From: Avena insularis
Taxonomy: Eukaryota; Streptophyta; Magnoliopsida; Poales; Poaceae
Reading direction: 5' to 3'
DNA length: 64,000 nucleotides
Assembly (NCBI GenBank): GCA_023614405.1
Contig: CM042691.1
Location: 171,526,927-171,590,926 of the forward strand
Below, one piece after another: positions 1-10,790 of the stretch (position 1 is the stretch's first letter; each line of letters opens with the position of its first letter). Made by a program: the position numbers and the translations under genes. Below the pieces are notes generated by a model that made no database searches, had not been told where the DNA came from, and saw only the letters and a program-made list of their open reading frames with translations.

Positions 1-7
1 ATAGGAG

Positions 8-3000
8 GACGTCAAACTCCCTGGCAACGAGGTAATTCCCCGTCCCCCGCTGGGTTTCGGGTTATGTTCCTCGCTTTTGTTCTTCGGGGCTTTTCCTTCC
101 CAGTCCACAATTTCCTTCGTGGACTGTTTTTTATTTACGGCATCCAGTTGCATCATCTTTCCCCCAACTCTCTTCTTCATATTGCTTGTTTCGTCACTTT
201 TTGCGAGTGCTGGCTCGGTATCGAGCCACACTTTGGCCTCTTCCGGAAACTCTATTCCGTGAAGAGGCAATCTGGTTCTGATGGTGTCTATCCCATTGGG
301 GGTTGCATCATTTCCCTTCGATCCAATCTTATTTTCTTCTCCTTTTCTATGTCCGAATTTGTCCAATACTGGCGGAGGCGATGGTTTTACATCCGCGACT
401 CCACGGTGGTTGGGCAGGATTTTGGTCTTGCTCCTTTCGACCCCTCCCAAAAGATCGAGTCGAAGAGGTCCTGGAAGAACCAGATCTTGGATGGCGAGGT
501 GGCGGAGATAGAGGGGCTCTATCATCGGGTGGAGGATCTCCAGCTGATTCCAGATAAGGAGGTGAACAGTGTGGATATCATCCGCACTTTTCTTAAACAT
601 CGGGTGCAGCCGCTCCAGGCTAGGGCACACCCGATGTTTCTTTATTCGGGTCGCCGTGATCCAACGAGGGTTTCGGCTGAGGAATTCTCCAAGGGGGATC
701 TCGACGGGATCCTTCGTCCGCTGCTGAAGTTCAAGGCTGGAGAGGATCTTCCGGGGAAGTCGCTGACTTCTCCGTTCTCTGCTTCTCGTCTGGTTCCGCA
801 GGTGTAGAACTGTGATGTGCGCGTAGCGCTATTTTTCGACTGCGTTTGGATTTCCACCTTTGTGCTGAAATTTTTGCTATCTTTTTGTGCAGGAATTCAA
901 GGTGCCAGGCATGTCACCTCCATTGCCCGAAGTATTCCCGGATGCTCCGGACAATGAGGTGGTGGACTCCATGTCCGAGCTGCCGTCGGCGTGATCTCCG
1001 GCTGAAGAGGCGAACGAGTCGAGCGAGGATCACACTCGCAAGTGGACGAGGAGCTCCAGCGAATCATCGGATGCCTCGACTCTGCCGACGCCTAGGAACC
1101 CGCTGTGCCTTGAGCGTCACAGTGATGGGCATGGGGGCTCTTCTTCTCCGATTCCTGCCGTTCCCGTGCGGGCTATGGCACCGCACCCTCCGGCGAAGCG
1201 GAAGAAGGAAGAGAAGAAGGAAGAAAAGAAGGAAAAGAAGAAGGGCAAGAAGACCCCTCCTGTTTTCGACCTTAGCGACCTTGACTCGTAAGCTTCCTCA
1301 GTTCCTTTTTGCTGTCTCTTGATTTCGCTTGATTGTTCTTGGCTGACGTTTTTTTCTTTTGCAGCCACTCCTCTGACAGCTCCTCCAGCGATGGCGCTCG
1401 AGAGATGGTGGGGGAGTCGAAGATTCCTTCTCCTCCTCCTCAGACGGTGGCCACCTCTGAGGGCGCTGCCCCAAGGTCTTCTCCACAGAAGGCTTTGGTG
1501 GTGTTCCCTTAGAAGACTGCAGGCGAACCTTCGGAGTCGCCGTCTATCCATGTAAGTAATTCTGTTTTCTGCCACAGGGGGAGCCCCCGAGCCTTTTCGG
1601 ATGATCTGTTGATCATTCTTTTCTTCTCGCCTCGGGGGGAGCCCCCGAGCATCTATAGGGTATTTTGTTGTTCGTTTTTCCTTCGAGTCTCGGGGGGGAG
1701 CCCCCGAGCGTTTTTCGCATGTGTACCTTGTTTTTGCGCGTTCTTTTGGGTGTAGCCCCCGAGCCGTTCTTTTGACCGGTATTTCTTTTTGCAACTTTTT
1801 GTGCAAGGCGCCAACCAACTGGTGCAGCAGCACCTGGCATTGGAGGCCAGCTTCAAGGTATGTTTACGACTTGGTCTTTTTGCTTCTTCTTGTATTTTTG
1901 TCCTTCGATCTGATAGGTGTGTTGCTGACTGCAGAGGACCACAATACTTCTCTCCGTGAGCTTGATGCTCTCAAAAAGAGCCTTGGGCAAGCGGAGAAGA
2001 AAGCCGAGGTCGCCGTTAGTGCGAAGGAGCGCCTCGAGCTGGAGCTGGCCAACGCGGTCGAGGCCAAGGAGCGCCTACAACAGGAAGCTACGGACCTCGA
2101 GGAGCAGCTCGCCACCGCCACGACTTCGCGCGAGAGATAGGTAGCCGGCAGGCTGATGGCGGCTGCCAAGGCTGTTTCGGGTGGGTTTCTCTGTCTTCTC
2201 TTTTCGGCTTCCTTGCATTTCCTTGTGGTGCTTTTATTTATGCTGCTTCCTTTGTTTTTTTAGATGCCGCGGGCATCGAGTTTGATCGCGGTGCTCTGGA
2301 GCACGGGAGTGCTCTGGATGATGATGCCGCGGCGGTCGAAGACCGTTGCGGTACCGTGGTCGGCTCGCTTGCCAAGGCCAAGGAGGTTCTCGGGAGCTTC
2401 TACAAGGAGCTCGTCCCCAAGGGCGTCGCCCTTGAGGATGTTGATGCCTTGGCGGAGGCATTGTCAGTCGAAGCACCTGCGGCGTACAAGCGCAAGCAGA
2501 AAGGCATTGGTGCGTCCGTCGGGCAGGCGATGGCCCTGGCTTCTGGAGCGGAGCTGGATCTTCCTCAGGTCACCTATCGGATGCCAACTGCTGCTGACGG
2601 TTCCGAGGTAGCCTTTTCCATCTATGATGCTCGCTGTAAATGTTATGAGCCGAAGTTGATTGACTTGCTGGCTGAGTACGAGTTGAAGCAGCAGGGAGAG
2701 GCCAAGGGGAGACAGTCCGGATCTGAGGCTACTCGGGATGCAGCCTCTTAGATCTTCTAGTCGTAAGATAGCTTTTGTTTCCGGCTTTTGTAACTATGTT
2801 TATGAACAATCCCTGCGCCACGTAGTGGATTTTTTTGTACGTAATGAATTTTCGAGTTTTGTGCTCCTTGTTCATATCCTTGTCTTCTTTTACTCTAGGA
2901 TCCTTCGGGTGATGACCCTGGTGACACTTCGTCTACGCCACAGCTGCGGCCATCCTTGGATGGTGCGTCGCAACTTGTGTTTCTTTGAGACCGCATCCGC

Positions 3001-3503
3001 AGTCTTGAGAGGGAATTGCTTGGAGTGTGTGGCCATGCTGATGTTTGGAAGTCGAAGGCGGAGCGAGGCGCTGCCCGAGAGGAATATTTGATGGCGGAGT
3101 TGCTTCGTTTGTTCGAACAGCTTGAGTTTGAGTTTTCTGAGCTGTTGCCCATTACTTCGGATGCGCCTGTTGGCCTTTCCCCTTACTCTTTGCAAGTTTT
3201 GCAGGTGCTAACCTTGCTCCGAGGGAGGAAAAGGATCGTGTTGCTGTTTGGATCAATTGCTTGACTCAGCAGGACATGGAGGCTGGCGGGTTTTTCTGGA
3301 TGGACCGTGATCGTGCCCTGGTCCTTGCTGCGATCGCGATCGTGTCCACCGTGTATCGCGAGTCTGCGTCAAGTGAAGTCTTGGCGTCGGTTACGCATGT
3401 AATGTTCACGCTGGATGATGCGCCAACTCTCTCGGCCTACTATCGAAGTTTGGAGTGTGCATCGTGTCGAAAGAAGTGCGGCATCAAATCGTCGTGGGGG
3501 TGA
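8..3503 (+). pseudogene. Antisense ORF of the Tat-like element (gypsy-type transposon protein, PF04195-like), multi-exon, broken
   Basis: Protein of unknown function encoded opposite to pol, resembling what Pfam calls 'putative gypsy type transposon'. Probable exons, from splice-like borders: <1-801, 893-1287, 1365-1551, 1808-1857, 1935-2180, 2264-2751. A further coding-like stretch (about 2900-3503) may be a last part or a later exon. Exon 1 contains SPNSLLHIACFVTFCECWLG and IEPHFGLFRKL, the conserved core of the family. Exon 2 has a Lys/Glu-rich, nuclear-signal-like run. Exon 5 is a coiled coil rich in Lys, Glu and Leu. Breaks: a frame change near 44-58 (an upstream stretch reading LPGNEVIPRPPLGF is in another frame), TGA near 993, TAG near 1511, and a stop near 2138 in the coiled coil. 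Upstream exons may lie outside the window. The family call is good; exact splice sites are inferred. Confidence 0.72.
1577..1765. repeat. Four GC-rich hairpin units in an intron of the antisense ORF
   Basis: Four copies of a short palindrome start at 1577, 1631, 1689 and 1748, spaced 54-59 bases. The second is perfect: CTCGGGGG at 1631-1638, a 3-base loop, then CCCCCGAG at 1642-1649. The fourth is eroded on its left arm. All four lie in the probable intron between exons 3 and 4 of the antisense ORF. The spacers are T-rich and unrelated to each other. Function unknown. Confidence 0.8.
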
Positions 3504-4027
3504 AGGTTGCTCTCCTTGTGCGGTTACATCGTTCTCGATGTAGATCTGCATTGTAGCGGTGGGCGCCCTCTTGCCAGGATGGTGGCGAGTGGAATATCGT
3601 CCACATTATGCGGTTGTAAAGTATGCCAAACATATCGTGAATATGTTTGAGCAGCGTCTCGAGTTATTCTTCGAATAGGTAGTATCGTAAAAAGATAGAT
3701 GTAAAATTTGTATATATTTGGGCGTGTTTTGCCCTTTGTTGTAAGGGTTTGGTTGTTGTTTTAGCACGTAGTGCTTTGTTTATATCGTGTCCTTTCGTTA
3801 GCTCGACGTGGTCACTACTCGAGTGTACACGTGGTATCCTTAGTCGACGTAAGTCGTGAGGTGGGGAGCCCTGAAAGTGCGTTTGTAGCATGGAGTAAAG
3901 TGCGAAATAGTAAACAAAATTTTAGGACGAGACACTTAGCTTTATTCATATCATAATGGAGGAGGTACATTGTTCGGCTGAGTAGCCTTGGCTGAATAGC
4001 CTTATTGAAAGTAAAAGAGGGGGGTAG
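3504..4027. other. Non-coding spacer between antisense ORF and pol of the Tat-like element
   Basis: The two convergent coding regions end on either side of this stretch. It is AT-rich from about 3600. I see no domain, repeat or clear processing signal. By position it should hold the 3' ends of both transcripts. Confidence 0.5.
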
Positions 4028-5229
4028 CTAAGGGTAGAAGCGTCGCAGTTGTGCGACGTTCCATGGGTTGGAGTATGCGACTCCAGACTCCACGTGCTTG
4101 AGGCGATAGGCGCCACCTGGGATGACTTCAGTGATGATGTAGGGTCCTTCCCATGGTGACTCGAAATTCTTCAGTCGCTCTTGCTTGAGTCGCAAGACTA
4201 GGTCTCCTTCGACGAAGGACCTTGGGCGTAGCCGTCGGCTGTGGTAGTTGTGGAGACTCTGTTGGTACACCGATCGGTCTTGCTATGTCACGCCTCGTCG
4301 AGTGTGTCGACAGCGTCTTCGAAAAGGCCATCGATTCGGGGCCTTGTGGCGTACCTCTGCTGGCAGAACGGCTTCGGCTCCGTGCACCATGAAGAAAGGC
4401 GTGTAGCCGGTTGAGTTGTTTGGCGTTGTGCGCAGGCTCCACATGACCGAAGGTAGCTCTTGTGTCCAGGCACCTGCAAGTCGCTCGAGTGGGATCGTTA
4501 AGTGCTTCTTGATGCCAGCACCGACGAGGCCGTTGGCTTTCTCGACCTGCCCGTTCGTTTGCGGGTGCGCCACGGAGGCGTATGTGATGTTGATTCCGAG
4601 GTCTTCGTAGAAGTCCTGGAATTCTTTGGAGATGAAGTTCGACCCATTTTCCGTGATGATGCTATGCAGCATGCTGAACCTGTAGACAATGGACTCAAAG
4701 AACTTGACGGCAGTTTTGCCCTTTTGGTTAGTTACGGGCATGGCCTCAATCCACTTGGTGAATTTGTCGACTACGACCAGGAGGTAAATGTGACCTCCTT
4801 TTGAGGACCTTGGCAGTTTGCCGATCATGTCAAGGCCCCATTGAGCGAAGGTCCAGGCCAAAGGTATGGACCTGAGCTCTGATCCGGGTGCGTGCGGTTA
4901 TCAGTGAACCTTTGGCACCCGTTGCATCTTCGGACGATGTCCTTGGCGTCGTTCATGGCCGTTGGCCAGTAGAATCCGGCTCGTAGAGCCTTGGCGACAA
5001 GGGCGCGGCTGCCCGCGTGATGGCCGCAGATGCCCTCGTAGATGTCTTGGAGGATGGTTTTGCCGTCACTGATGGTGACGCACCTTTGGAGTACACCCGA
5101 AATGTTGTGCTTGTACAGCTCACCATTGATGATGGTGAAGGCCTTTGACCGGCGAGATATGCGCCGGGCATCTGTCGGGCTATCAGGCAGCTCGCCGTCT
5201 ATCAGGTACTTGAGGTATGGTTGCGTCAA
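4028..5229 (-). pseudogene. Integrase of the Tat-like element
   Basis: The enzyme would insert the cDNA copy into host DNA. The zinc-binding part is at 4825-5229 (GICGHHAGSRALVAKALRAG, then RRCNGCQ). The catalytic core is at 4283-4861: WGLDMIGKLP carries the first Asp, IITENGSNF the second acidic position, and HPQTNGQVEKAN the Glu. The usual Asp of 'DNG' is Glu here, which would be expected to impair catalysis. The C-terminal tail at 4028-4270 (WEGPYIITEVIPGGAYRL, ending WNVAQLRRFYP) matches grass Tat integrases. The three pieces are in different frames, so at least two frameshifts are present. It is the last part of gag-pol. Confidence 0.85.
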
Positions 5230-5280
5230 GTTTCTTTATCGCCATGACTGCATCAGGTTGACCACGACTTTTACGGTCCT

Positions 5281-6020
5281 TCACGCCTTCGCCGGTAGCC
5301 CCGAGTGCTCTGCTTCTTCGGGTGATCCCTTTGGGAATTTCCGCTTGATGGATGGCACGCAGATCTGTAAAAGGAACACGCCTGGTGGCACCCGTGCACA
5401 GGTGGAGCCGATGTTGGCAAGTCTATCGGCCTCCTCGTTGCTTTCTCTCCCAACATGCCGAAGTTCGCAGCCGTCAAATTCTCCCTCGAGTGAGTTGTAG
5501 AGTGCGCGGTACGCGATCATGTTTTCGGCGTGTGCGTCGCACTCATTCATCGTCTGCTGGACGACGAGGTTCGAGTCTCCGTAGATGACCAGGCGCGTTG
5601 CGCCGCAGATCTTTGCCATCCTCATGCCGTGGATTCGTATTCGTATTCAGCCTCGTTGTTGGAAGCTCGGAATTTCATCCGAAGGACGTACTTCATCTTG
5701 TCGCCTACTGGAGGTCAAGATGACCCGGCTCTGCTCGACCTCGCGTTTGGAGCCGTCGAAGTGCATCGTCCATGATCGTGTCAGTCCGTTGTGTCTGGCA
5801 TTGCAGCTCCATCCGATGGGAGGAAGTTTGGGAGGACCTGAGACTTGATCGCGAGTCGCTTCTCGTAGACGATGTCTAGAGGTGACAGCTCAATGCCCCA
5901 TAGGGCCACGCGTCCTGTGGCCTCCGGGTTGTTCAGGATACTGTTTAATGGTGCCTCGTTGACGACCATCACCTGGTGCTCCTGGAAGTAGTGGCTCAGC
6001 CGACGAGCCATCATGAACAC
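5281..6020 (-). pseudogene. Second (archaeal-type) RNase H and connection domain of the Tat-like element
   Basis: In 5281-5625 the motifs VIYGDSNLVVQQ and ESNEEADRLANIGS correspond to the active-site Asp and the C-terminal Asp region of the additional RNase H found in Tat/Ogre elements. The segment 5781-6020 (ARRLSHYFQEHQVMVVNEAP, then GRVALWGIELSPLDIVYEKR) is the connection region before it. A frame break separates the two. The extra RNase H supports placement in the Tat lineage. Confidence 0.8.
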
Positions 6021-6035
6021 GCTGTAGGCGAGTTT

Positions 6036-7137
6036 CTAGTAGTGAGGGTACCTCTGCTTTGTCGGTGTCAATACCTCGCTGAGGTAGTAGATTGGGCGTT
6101 GGACCCCATGGGTCTTGCCCTCTTCGGGTCGCTCGACCACCAGTACGGTGCTCACCACCTGGTGTGTAGCTTCTATGTACAGCAGTAGAGGCTCGCGCTC
6201 CTTTGGCGTAACTAAGACAGGCGAGGTAGAGAGCAGCCGCTTTAGATCTTCGAATGCATCATCCGCCTCAGGCGTCCACTCGAATTTGTCTGCCTTGCGC
6301 AGCAGCTGATAGAATGGCAGGGCTTTCTCGCCCATGCGGCTGATGAACCTGCTCAATGCCGCGATTAAATCCGCAAGCTGCTGGACACCCTTGAGGTTCT
6401 TCGGCTTCTCCATGGCCATTATGGCCCGGATTTTCTTCGGGTTCGCCTCGATCCCTCGCTGGGAGATGAAGTAACCAAGCAGCTGGCCAGATGGGACGCC
6501 AAAGGCGCACTTTTCAGGGTTAAGCTTGATCCTATAGCGGTCGAGATTATCGAACGTCTCGTGGAGATCGTCGATGAGCGTTCTCGCCTCCCTGGTTTTG
6601 ATGACTATGTCGTCGACATAGACTTGGATATTCATCGATCTGGTCCTTCGTGCATGCTCGCATACACCGTTGATGCGTGGCACTGCGTTCTTTAGCGAAG
6701 GGCATTGTGTTATGTGAGAACACTCCGAACGGCGTGATGAACGCCGTTTCTTCCTGATCTTCGACCTTCAGTCGAATCTGGTTATAGCCTGAGTAGGCGT
6801 CGAGGAAGAAGAGCTTCTCGCATCCTGCCGTCGAATCGATGATCTGGTCGATCCGAGGGAGAGAGAAATGATCCTTCGGGCAGTGCTTGTTCAGTGATGT
6901 GAAGTCCACGCACATCCGTAGGATGTCCGTGTCCTTTTTGGGGACCATTACGGTGTTGGCGAGCCACTCGCTCTCCTTGATCTCCCTAATGAAGTTTGCG
7001 TTGAGTAGTCTGTTGACTTCGACTCCTATGGCTTCTGCTCGGGGCTCGGACAGTCGTCGAATAGACTGCTTGACGGGCTTGGCGTCTGGAAAGACGTTGA
7101 GTGCGTACTCGGCGAATTCCCTGGGAACTCCTGGCAT
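6036..7137 (-). pseudogene. Reverse transcriptase and first RNase H of the Tat-like element
   Basis: Copies element RNA into DNA. 6547-7137 holds the fingers and palm start: VMVPKKDTDILRMCVDFTSL and LFFLDAYSGYNQIRL (first catalytic Asp). After a frameshift near 6640, 6036-6683 continues with VYVDDIVIKTRE (catalytic YVDD), LNPEKCAFGVPSGQLLGYFI and the start of RNase H. The stretch normally reading 'MPFGLKNA' is scrambled to TMPFAKERSATHQ, so damage centres on the frameshift. Its order between protease and integrase is as expected for Ty3/gypsy. Confidence 0.87.
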
Positions 7138-7642
7138 GTCCGCAGGACACCGGTAATTTCAGCGCCACGGAGGAATTTGTGGCGCTTTCCTATGCGGAGC
7201 TGAGATCGTTGGCGATCAGCGCCGTCTTGGAGGCATCCGTCGGGTGGACCTGCACCTTCTTTGTGTTGATGGTGGAGTCGAAGGACATGTCAGGTGCGTT
7301 CTGTCTTGTGACTGGGGGTGACCCATTGTCCGTCACCTCGCGGAGCCTTACGAGCTTCTCTTGCATGCCGAATGACTGGGAGATTCTGTTGAAGTCCCTG
7401 TCGCAGTGGTCCGATCGGGTGAAGCTCCCGTGGACCGTGATGACGCCACAGGTCTGGCATCTTGAGTAGCGGTGCAGCGTAGTGCGGTCTCGCCAGAACC
7501 TTGCGAATGCCACACGCCCGAGGATGGCATGGTATTGTGGTGGCTAGTCCACCACTTCGAACTCGAGTCGCTCGCATTGAAAGTTATCCGGCTTGCCAAA
7601 GATGACGTCGAGCCATATCTTTCCCAGGGGGAATATTCCCTT

Positions 7643-8185
7643 TCATGGGACGATGCCATGGAACGTTGTGTCTGGCTGTTCCAGGCTGCATAGCGGGATC
7701 CGCATTGCTGCTAGGGTGCTGGAGAATATCAGGTTGATGCCGCTGTCCATGAAAACGCGACTCATCTCGAACCCTCCGATCTGCGCCTCAAGCACCAGGG
7801 CAGCATGACCTGGGTGAGGGACCTGGCAAGGGTGATCCGAACGGCTGAACGTGATGCAAGGTTCCGATCCGCTGAGGTACTCAGGGATGGCGGGTGGTGT
7901 TATGACGACCAGATTGATCTGACGGGTGATTTTCTTCTGCACCCTATTCGTTGGGCGCCCTTTTTGGATCATCAGCGCTCCTTTCGGCGGGGGATACCCG
8001 TGCCCACCGTTATTCTGTGCGGGTGCGATTGGGTGGTTCGGGCCTCCTGCAGGTGGTGGTGGAGGAGCTCCATGCGCGATCTCGCCTGGTGCGGGTGCGT
8101 TCTCGAATCCAGGGTTCGGGGCTTGCTGCCTCATCTGAGCCAAGCTTTCACTGAGTTTCTGGAACTCGCGGCAGTCCTTGAGCAT
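7643..8185 (-). pseudogene. Protease region of the Tat-like element, with gag tail
   Basis: The N-terminal part is a Pro/Gly-rich linker typical of the end of Tat gag. The C-terminal part holds RVFMDSGINLIFSSTLAAM, corresponding to the aspartic protease motif (family consensus 'MDGGSGLN'); Asp-Ser-Gly is kept. Downstream, 7190-7513 (minus) codes a further conserved piece ending in KKVQVHPTDASKTALIAND, the linker between protease and reverse transcriptase. Frames change between these pieces. Confidence 0.65.
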
Positions 8186-9657
8186 GTGGCTTGCTTTCTT
8201 CTTACCATCCTGCTTGTCGATGTAGAAGTGGATGGTGCATGGACCCGGTTTTCATTATCTTTGAGGGTCCGTCGCGACATGGCGCTACCACAGCTGTCTT
8301 GGCGTCCTCCATCGCGGAAATTGCTTCCGTGGTATCCGCCGCTCTTGCGGTTGCCGTCGCGGCGGCAGTTGGCGTAGCCAGCCGCGACCATGTCGGGTCC
8401 ATCGCGATCATCACAGACGCGTGATATTCTCTTGCTACGGCGTTCACGTCGCCGGCCGTAGTCGTCTTCTTCCTCTGAGTGCGCTCGGTGGACAGAGTCC
8501 TCACCGTTGGCCCACCTGTTGGCGATGTCCATGAGGTGGTCGAGTGTCTTGGGCTTGACGCGCCCAAGTTCTTCTTTGAAGTCCTGGCGCTTGACGTCGT
8601 CCTTGAAGGCGTCGATAGCCCTCTCTTCGGAGATGTGCGTCGCGGAGTTCTTGGTGTTGGACCAGCGCAGTATGTACGAGCGAATGGATTCGCCCGTTCG
8701 TTGAGTGCAGGCCCGCAAATCCTCGATCGAGGCAGGCCTCTTGCTGGTGCCTTTGAAGTTTCGGACGAAACTGTACGCCAGCTCCTCCCAGCTTTGGATG
8801 GATCCTGAGGATATGCTGCTCAGCCAGATCCGAGCTGCGCCTCATTTGCGGTGAAAGGCATTGCATGGCGGTTTCCACCTTCCGCGTGCGGCAGCGGACG
8901 ACAAGTGGTCGCTGAGCCACGCCTTGGGGTCCTGTGTGCCATCAAACTTTGGAGTGTACGAAGGAAGCTTGAAGTTTCGCGACATCCTTGTCCATCGAAC
9001 ATATCTTCTGAAGCATCGGGCTCCGCAGAGTTCTCCTTCGTCTTCATCCATCTCGGATTCAGACGAGCATGCGCACTTGGCGCGCGCCTTGTCGATTTTG
9101 CGCTGGGTGAGCTCGCTTCGGGCGTCGTAATCGCGGCTGCGATGGCGCGAGATCTTGTGCCTTCGAGGAAGGTCGTGCTCTTCGTATTCGGATGAAGGCG
9201 TGGGACTGCAGTTGAATCTGACCGCAACCTTCTTCTTTGGCTCCGCAGGAGCTTCTCCGTGGAGCGCAGCTCCAACGAGTCCAAGTCCGGTAAGCGCGGA
9301 CTTGTGCATGGACCTCTTCGGGTCCCCCTCCGGAGGTGGGTGGGACGCGAGGTACGCGGTGGCTGCCATGATCGCAGCTTGCGGCATCTTCGGGATGACG
9401 TTGTCATCAGCGTCCATCTCCATGAAGGACGCGTTGAGGGCTCGGGTCACCTCGCGACGCTCTTTGGGGTCCATGTTCTCCATCCGAGAACGGTGCTTAT
9501 TGCCGTTGTTGTCGTGCGAGCTGGAGCCAATGCCCATGGCGGAGAGCGCAGCTCGTCGCGCACTGGACTCCAAAGCTGCTTGCTTGCGCTTCTCAAGCAC
9601 TTCCTGCATATTGATCTGCTTCTTGTGCTCCTCGATGAGGAGCATGTGGTATGCCAT
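8131..9657 (-). pseudogene. gag of the Tat-like element
   Basis: Nucleocapsid/capsid precursor. The N-terminal half (8842-9657) is charged and ends with NFKLPSYTPKFDGTQDPKAW followed by LSDHL, the conserved start of the retrotransposon gag domain. The second half (8131-8718) holds MRACTQRTGESIRSYILRW and ISEERAIDAF, also gag-domain hallmarks. A frameshift lies between them (about 8720-8850). Directly upstream, the stretch 9667-9864 ends KEGWAQAREAVEGNKILPAD and is separated from this ORF only by an in-frame TGA at 9667-9669. Confidence 0.82.
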
Positions 9658-9666
9658 CAGCAGATC

Positions 9667-10260
9667 TCATGAGGCATCAGCGGGCAGGATCTTGTTGCCT
9701 TCTACGGCCTCGCGTGCTTGAGCCCATCCCTCCTTGTTGAGGTGGATGACCCGATCATTGTTGTCCCCGTTGGGTGGGGGGATTGGCTTCTTCTGTTTCC
9801 ACCGTTTCTGCCCTGCGGGTTGGGTGGCGGATTGTGTTCCTGATCCCGGATGACCACGACGCACTAGTAGTGCTCGTAGATAGGCTTGATGCTGCCGCAG
9901 CTATCAGATCCGGAACCGTAGGTCCCTTCGTCCGATGGTGGATCACACAGATCGGAGTTGCAGCTGCTGCTGTCATAGGACTCGTCTGTCGATGGTGATG
10001 TGCGTAGCACAGGGTGTGGAGCCCATGAAGCGGGCCTGATAGATGGCAGGGGCACCCGCTCTGGAAGGTGGAGAGTGCCGGTCTGCCCCACCTGGAAGCA
10101 GAAGCTCCCGAACAGGATCTCGAGTCCGTCGCCAACGGGCTCGAAGTCCTTCATGGTGGCCGGTGAGTGGGCGGTGAAGTCGAAGGCTCCGAAGAGGAGA
10201 TGACTCTCCGTCGCTGCGGAGTTGTAGATCGCTCGGGTTGGGACCATCACGATCGCACAA
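9667..10260 (-). pseudogene. Leader/N-terminal gag segment of the Tat-like element
   Basis: Two pieces, 9864-10260 and 9667-9864, read across the region next to the primer-binding site. The first contains ATMKDFEPVGDGLEILFGSF and a Ser/Asp-rich tail, a leader segment I associate with grass Tat elements; its function is not known to me. It lies between the primer-binding site and gag and is in another frame from the second piece. Confidence 0.5.
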
Positions 10261-10273
10261 TCAGCGTCCCCAG

Positions 10274-10293
10274 TTCCCACAGACGGCGCCAAT
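10274..10293 (-). other. Primer-binding site of the Tat-like element
   Basis: On the minus strand the bases directly after the LTR end read TTGGCGCCGTCTGTGGGAAC. This is the usual position and sequence for this group of grass elements. I did not match it confidently to a particular tRNA. Confidence 0.7.
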
Positions 10294-10790
10294 TGACGAG
10301 GTTTAATCTCGTCAATGCCCATTGTTATGGACTTGGGTTTTGGAGAAGATGGGGATGCTGGAGATCGTGGAACGGTTAGCAAACAAGCAACACGGGGACA
10401 CAAGGTTTACCCAGGTTCAGGCCCCCGGAGGGAAAACCCTACTCCTGCTTGTCTGCTCTTGATTACGGTGGAACCGAAAGTACAGGGGTGCGTAGATGCA
10501 ATCTGGCGTGGAGGTGTGTATGAGAAGGTATGAGGTGCCTCCTCGCCGTGCCTTCCTAGACTTTATATAGAGTTAGGCAGGTCCCAGGCACAGATCTAGT
10601 CGGTTACAGATTTTAGGGTTTACCCCTTTGAATTTCCTATCTACTCTAGTCTTGCTCTCCAAGGATCCGAAGGCGTCATGGGCCTTGGCCATCCGAAAAT
10701 CTTCATGGGCCGACATATATTTGCCGTGGGCCTTCCTTGGGCTGGACTAGGTATGCTGAGGTTGTGTACCCGCAAGGTATAACCATGTCA
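10294..10790 (-). repeat. 5' LTR of the Tat-like element
   Basis: About 497 bases. On the minus strand it starts TGACATGGTTATACC and ends ATTAAACCTCGTCA, so it has TG...CA ends. The inner end abuts the primer-binding site. A 7-base inverted repeat (TGACGAG at 10294-10300, CTCGTCA at 10308-10314) sits at the U5 end. The partner LTR is outside the window, so the outer border rests on TG/CA and on the coding sequence that resumes at 10791. Confidence 0.75.
10561..10570 (-). promoter_or_regulatory. TATA box in the Tat-like LTR
   Basis: Minus-strand CTATATAAAG, about 220 bases inside the LTR start in element orientation. This suits a U3 promoter driving gag-pol leftward. Confidence 0.55.

Larger units (their letters stand above)
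1..10790 (-). mobile_element. Tat-lineage Ty3/gypsy LTR retrotransposon, partial, with antisense ORF
   Basis: A minus-strand element whose left part lies outside the window. Read from right to left it has a 5' LTR (10294-10790), a primer-binding site beside it, a gag leader and gag, protease, reverse transcriptase with RNase H, a second RNase H, and integrase ending at 4028. Between pol and the missing 3' LTR it carries an ORF on the opposite strand (about 8-3503). An antisense ORF between pol and the 3' LTR, plus a second RNase H domain, is characteristic of grass Tat-lineage elements (Grande, RIRE2 and Cinful type). The coding part has in-frame stops and several frameshifts, so the copy is dead. 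Five bases after the LTR (gccgg, 10791-10795) are the probable right half of the target-site duplication. Confidence 0.88.

Noticed and set aside
1577..1765. CRISPR-like array
   Set aside because: Repeats are under 20 bases, only four, imperfect, and lie in a plant retrotransposon intron.
1117..1833. A 238-codon minus-strand ORF rich in Arg and Pro
   Set aside because: It is the reverse strand of the antisense-ORF exons and the GC hairpin intron; it has no domain and spans splice borders of the real gene.
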